Below are positions 45,401 to 47,578 of a stretch of 47,578 bases of DNA, piece after piece (position 1 is the stretch's first letter; the number at the start of each line of letters is the position of its first letter). Under the pieces are notes generated by a model. That model was not told the DNA's origin. It saw nothing but the letters and a program-made list of their open reading frames with translations, and did not search any database. This DNA is from Gammaproteobacteria bacterium (GTDB taxonomy: Bacteria > Pseudomonadota > Gammaproteobacteria > Pseudomonadales > Azotimanducaceae): the NCBI GenBank assembly GCA_026709365.1, contig JAPOTD010000106.1, positions 1 to 47,578 on the forward strand, read 5' to 3'. A program made the position numbers and the translations under genes.

Positions 45401-47578
45401 AAGCCGATCCAGTGGAACGCGGAAGACAAATTCTGCTTGGACGGCCAGCGTCTGGTGCTGGAGAGCGGCACCTACGCCGCCCCCGGCTCCAGCTACCGCA
45501 CCGAGATCGACAGCTTCGCCACTGTCAAGGCGGTGGGCGGCACGGCGGGCCACCCGGACCACTTCGAGGTGCGCCGCAAGGACGGCTCGGTGAGCCACTA
45601 CGGCAACCTGCCCGGCGGCTCATACACCGACGCCAAGCGCCGCAACAGCCGGAACCAGACGCTGACCTGGGCGCTCAAGCGCTTCACCGACAGCGTCGGC
45701 AACCCGGTTTGGCACATCTACGCCGACGGCGCCGACAGCCACCGGCTTTCGGAAGTGCGCTACGCCTACGGGTCCAAGCGCAAGATCGACGACCACCACG
45801 CGGCCATCAAGCTCATCTACCAGGACCGCAGCGACGGCATGAACGGCTACGTGGCCGGGCACAAGTTCGACAACCGCAAGCGGCTCGCCAAGGTGCAGAC
45901 CCTCGGCCACGACGGCACCGCGCTCAAGGGGGTGCGGGAGCTGCGGCTGGCCTATGGCAGCATGACCGGCAACAAGACCTCCCTCCTGAACTCGATCACC
46001 GAGTGCGCGGGCGACGCCGCAACGGCGGCCTGCAAGCCGGCGACGACGTTCACGCGGCCGGGCAACGCGGCTGGGGTCAAGCTCGCCGCGAGCGGCTCAG
46101 CGGACCTGGCCCCGCGCAAGGACCGGGGCCTGCTCAGCCACCACCCGGCGGACATCAACGGCGACGGCATGATGGACCTCGTGTGGGTGGAGTGGGACGT
46201 GGACAAGACCGACACCGACCACCACATCAAGTACGCGCTCTCGATGGGCGGCACGCTGCGGCCTGCCACGTTCGATGGCGGCGGCACTTCCATCGAGCAC
46301 ATGGAGGACGTGAACAACGGCCTGCCCAACGTGCTGGCCCGGCCCATCGACTACAACGGCGACGGACGAACCGACGTGGCGGTCTGGCGCATCCGCGACG
46401 CGGTCTGGCGCGTCCACCTGTCGGTGCCGAAGCTAAACGGCGGCTGGGGCCTCGCCGCCTCTACGGTCGCGACCCCCGTCACTGACCGCCGCGCCGAGTT
46501 CACTGACCTGAACGGCGACGGGCTGGCGGACGCCGTTTACGCTCGCGGCGCAACGATTCGCGCACGGTATCTGGAGCGGAACCCGTCTCAGCCGGACACA
46601 TCCAGCACACCCTACCGGTTCGGGGCTGAGACTACGCTGCACACCGTATCCGGTGGAGCGTTCGGGACGTCAGCCACCAGCGTTAACACGACCCTGAAGG
46701 TGGGCAGCCACGACTTCAACGGCGACGGCTTGGCGGACTTTATCGCCAGCACCTATTTCGAGCGTCAGCTGCCGGAGCCGAGGGGATCAGTCTCTCGAAC
46801 CGTCAACGGACCGTACATCCAAGGCCCCAATGGCTGGAAACTTTACGCGGACTTCCGCGGGAGCAAGCTGCATGCGGCCGACTTCAACGGTGACGGTCTA
46901 ACCGACCTGCTGCGCGAGGGGCGCTCCGGGAGCTTCCTGATCCCCTATCTTGAGATCAACACTGGTGCCGGGTTCATCAACCAACCTGCCGCCGTCCCAC
47001 TGGATCCCGACAAAGTGGACATGCTGCCGCCCACGGATGTCAACGGCGACGGCCACTCGGACCTGGTCTGGCACGACCGCAGGGACAAGCGCATCAAGGC
47101 GCTGCCCTTCGACCCCAGCACCGGCTGGCTGGCCGACAGCTCGAACATCCTCTGGGTCGGGCCCAGAACCGACGGCAAGAAAACCTCCGCCCACCTGTTC
47201 CTGGACGCCGACGGCGACGGGGCTGTGGACTACCTGCGCATCTCCGACACAAGCAGCAAGGGCAAGCTGGAGACCTTCCCGTCCAAGAACGCGGGCCGCT
47301 TCCCAAGGCAGGTGTCGAGCATCAGGAACGGCCTGGGCGCGGTGACCGCCATCACCCACGAGAGCCTGGCCCGCACGGACCACTACGAGCGCCTCGACGT
47401 GCGGCGCACCGTCTTCAAGCCCCGGTTCTGCTACAGCTTCGCCGGCGGCTCCGGCTGCGTGCCCTACGCCAACCCCATCGACCCGGAGCTCAAGGACAAG
47501 GACGAGCACGGCAACCCGCTGAGCGACGCCCAGAAGCTGGCCAACGCCAAGGCGCTGCTCGCCAAGCGGACCGACGAC
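39482..47578 (+). CDS. Giant exported modular protein: ~20 Ig/FnIII-like modules, SpvB-like domain, FG-GAP repeats (3' end outside window)
   Basis: One uninterrupted frame of at least 2,699 codons. Residues about 57-74 are a hydrophobic export segment (ALALTVGLVVGSAAHAG) after an unusually long basic N-region. Residues about 75-1880 form around 20 beta-sandwich modules of 80-95 residues with recurring GSYTVSW, SYRLQE and GTYxYRVRAC patterns. From about residue 1900 an SpvB/TcaC-like domain begins (YRIPIYATPGTAGVTPELAL, GIAGLGWALEGGS), as in Tc-toxin B components and some RHS-linked proteins. From about 46150 come seven FG-GAP-like calcium sites (DINGDGMMD, DYNGDGRTD, DLNGDGLAD, DFNGDGLAD, DFNGDGLTD, DVNGDGHSD, DADGDGAVD). 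No RHS core is reached before the edge. It may be a surface or secreted toxin/adhesin; that role is inference. Confidence 0.9.
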   Translation, partial: MNRTKRLIALRLLPGRFPCPSTTIPPGDHARHAGSPSVELGPNRAAKHSGRRFRRWRALALTVGLVVGSAAHAGLSASPNPSANGSYTVSWTKVADALSYQLQEGDAIVFNGTGLSKAFSGKAAGSYTYRLLYCENLGHPIGIACLPSAYDALTVTVSGTAPTPPPAAPTLTVPANSNTGSYTVSWTKPSGATRFELQEKAGTAGWKAAYAGGATSSAFANKGAGTYAYRVRACKGAGNCGGWSASRSVQVIRFSATITASPNPAPGGNYKVSWTSPVSGGGYRLHERFNNGQATIHTVVGRSKTFANKAPGRYAYSLDACLAILGQSTCYSTNASVTVTVPAPTPTGNISANPSPCTIPAGETRCSTTVTWSTQNAGSPCVYLKGSQAKFACGRSGSKVAPWISANGGTFELKNGGTYAAATLASVFVKGVPAPTPAPTVSASFNVREVKLGGSAKLSWSSSNAASCSGSRSLGSTSPSGSASFTPSAVGNFSVAVTCTGDGGSGSATARVHVVNVPDAPAAPTVTASGTTTLKVSWTAPRNNGSAISGYEVRHRLDAGNTNWGGPSSAGTGTATTLSGLTADTSYQVQVRAKNRLGTGNWSASGQGKTSRKAAAPTVSASFKVREVKLGGSATLYWSSRNATSCYGSRTLGSTSPSGSATLKPSAVGNYSVTVTCTGPGGSGSATATAKVVDVPAKPAKPTVTAAGHTSLKVTWNAPADNGSAITDYDVQYRVNVVRARWQDHAFSGTGTSTVISGLSRNPAYEVRVRATNSAGISQWSDSVEGRTGMPVQPPPPTPANFNAPQRDSDGTYQISWQSSTGAVRYQLQERILNGSWADAYKGDATSVELKSRLVTTYGYRVRACAGDAESSCSDWTGERKVTVSGEFIANPNPSSNGSYTVTWTPAPFAGRYDLQESADGGATWPSTNTLTATQKSFSGKADGTYVYQVQSCINLGSLGGWVCTPLFSSPLTVTVARSLAPPTLSIAPDPAPGGTYRVSWTESKNATSYRLQEHANNGDWSDVPGITGRLKDFSNPSPAVYGYQVRACDADDKCSSWSVEATVRVPPAAPTVSGECSNGSYELSWTTAAGAATYVVEQRAGLGPWAEAHNGPGNSKALTLAVGTSQSFRAKACATAANCSDWGATLAVTAPNCAKPNVPGNLRLNATGSDDYSIRWDAVIGTGMRYELEQRFKANSWNVSHRGANPAKSFTNRPAGTYRYRVRALSAADVVGDYSTELLVTVPIPPPAPANLTISAPNANRGFKVSWDEVPWTGASYRLREFHAGQVQVEPLSGTSRTFTKKPPGTYQYRASTCAPASNCGSYGAVQSVTVPPDAPATPTLACNGTAHRLSWPEVLGATSYRVQQRQGQGSWNPAYSVQNNSDAPALAVGSQYGFQVKACADNGNCGNWSAIATATAPRCSGPVVPENLRLDATGSDDYSIRWDAVTGSGISYVLEQKQGSGDWQAEPATTGLSKPYSNQAAGTYRYRLRARSGSNLWSGYTDQLSITVPIPPPAPANLTISAPNANRGFKVSWDEVPWTDASYRLREFHAGQVSVAPLSSPSRTFTNKPPGTYQYRVSTCAPASNCGSYGSAQSVTVRPDAPAAPSLACSGTAHRLSWPEVLGATSYRVQQRQGQGGWNAAYSVPNNSDTPNLTVGSQYGFQVKACADNGNCGNWSATATATAPNCAKLGVPGGLAITPTGPGSYKVAWNAASGTVRAYQLQERIGAGSWRDVHSGASRERAFTGKSNGTYSYQARACPQSGACSDYSAPRSVAVPIPPPVPSGLAATAPDGGGGYRVFWNAVTWGPTVTHALEERPVGGSWTEIHNGAAATFTVASNANGSYAYRVRACAGGVCGGWNDSLSVTVANVAVATVETPPAPYIAPDSLVTAAEIKATDSTGTIAGAFRVTESGAASYRIPIYATPGTAGVTPELALAYNSQGGNGIAGLGWALEGGSAITRCRATRHQDGAAKPIQWNAEDKFCLDGQRLVLESGTYAAPGSSYRTEIDSFATVKAVGGTAGHPDHFEVRRKDGSVSHYGNLPGGSYTDAKRRNSRNQTLTWALKRFTDSVGNPVWHIYADGADSHRLSEVRYAYGSKRKIDDHHAAIKLIYQDRSDGMNGYVAGHKFDNRKRLAKVQTLGHDGTALKGVRELRLAYGSMTGNKTSLLNSITECAGDAATAACKPATTFTRPGNAAGVKLAASGSADLAPRKDRGLLSHHPADINGDGMMDLVWVEWDVDKTDTDHHIKYALSMGGTLRPATFDGGGTSIEHMEDVNNGLPNVLARPIDYNGDGRTDVAVWRIRDAVWRVHLSVPKLNGGWGLAASTVATPVTDRRAEFTDLNGDGLADAVYARGATIRARYLERNPSQPDTSSTPYRFGAETTLHTVSGGAFGTSATSVNTTLKVGSHDFNGDGLADFIASTYFERQLPEPRGSVSRTVNGPYIQGPNGWKLYADFRGSKLHAADFNGDGLTDLLREGRSGSFLIPYLEINTGAGFINQPAAVPLDPDKVDMLPPTDVNGDGHSDLVWHDRRDKRIKALPFDPSTGWLADSSNILWVGPRTDGKKTSAHLFLDADGDGAVDYLRISDTSSKGKLETFPSKNAGRFPRQVSSIRNGLGAVTAITHESLARTDHYERLDVRRTVFKPRFCYSFAGGSGCVPYANPIDPELKDKDEHGNPLSDAQKLANAKALLAKRTDD
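40791..41850 (+). repeat. Two-module in-frame duplication, 534-nt period
   Basis: GGTCTCCGCCTCCTTCAA occurs at 40801 and 41335. Each copy encodes an Ig-like module (SASF-x-VREVKLGGSA and onward) followed by an FnIII-like module (LKVSW or LKVTW and onward). The 178-codon period keeps the frame. Confidence 0.85.
42943..44544 (+). repeat. Three-module in-frame duplication, 801-nt period
   Basis: ACGCCACGGGCTCGGACGAC occurs at 42978 and 43779, and CCAATCCCCCCGCCCGCGCC at 43211 and 44012; both offsets are exactly 801 nt. Each block carries three modules (GSDDYSIRWDAV, NANRGFKVSWDEVPW, TAHRLSWPEVLGATSYRVQQ). Nucleotide identity is highest in the second and third modules. Confidence 0.9.

Overview
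The window looks like a piece of a high-GC (about two-thirds G+C by eye) gammaproteobacterial chromosome. The paired tRNA wobble-uridine genes cmoA and cmoB are typical of Gammaproteobacteria, and the S10-spc-alpha ribosomal cluster has the classical proteobacterial order from rpsJ to rplQ. No rRNA, tRNA or CRISPR array was seen. I could not assign a genus; a free-living or host-associated marine lineage would fit the gene mix, but that is inference.

Layout. (1) 1-3700: the N-terminal end of polyphosphate kinase (minus strand) diverges from cmoA-cmoB, followed by a small winged-helix/membrane protein and an acyl-CoA dehydrogenase. (2) 3700-8340: an accessory stretch with hicAB, a phytanoyl-CoA-dioxygenase-like enzyme, a DUF2087-type protein, vapBC, a decayed gene region of lower GC, a small unknown ORF and a structured repeat. 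(3) 8346-10874: panB-panC-coaX, covering ketopantoate to phosphopantothenate. (4) 11242-13654: a luciferase-like flavin oxidoreductase and a queuosine-precursor transporter, converging on a short-chain dehydrogenase. (5) 13694-28149: the ribosomal cluster with secY and rpoA; rpsJ is separated from rplC by a strong intrinsic terminator and a hairpin-rich leader. (6) 28258-32700: a PQQ- and haem-containing alcohol dehydrogenase with a 39-residue membrane peptide behind it, a CBS-pair protein, and a secreted zinc-phospholipase/nuclease-like protein. (7) 32769-38722: an exported catalase-peroxidase, a repeat-rich non-coding stretch with two inverted-repeat-bounded elements, a membrane-tethered cold-shock-domain protein, argS, and an Uma2-family nuclease-like protein with a repeat-built coiled coil. 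(8) 39482 to the window end: one open frame of at least 2,699 codons encoding an exported giant made of about 20 Ig/FnIII-like modules, an SpvB-like domain and FG-GAP-like calcium-binding repeats, cut by the window edge.

How parts work together. cmoA makes carboxy-SAM, which cmoB uses on tRNA. The queuosine-precursor transporter also serves tRNA wobble modification. panB, panC and coaX are translationally close or coupled and feed coenzyme A synthesis, which the acyl-CoA dehydrogenase depends on. The ribosomal cluster is tightly packed, with many stop/start overlaps.

The strongest novel signals are the giant modular protein and its recent in-frame block duplications; a family of three dispersed two-hairpin repeats whose first stem changes sequence but keeps pairing; two neighbouring ~170-bp inverted-repeat elements upstream of katG; and the frequent occurrence of 14-28-nt tandem duplications in operon spacers and gene ends.
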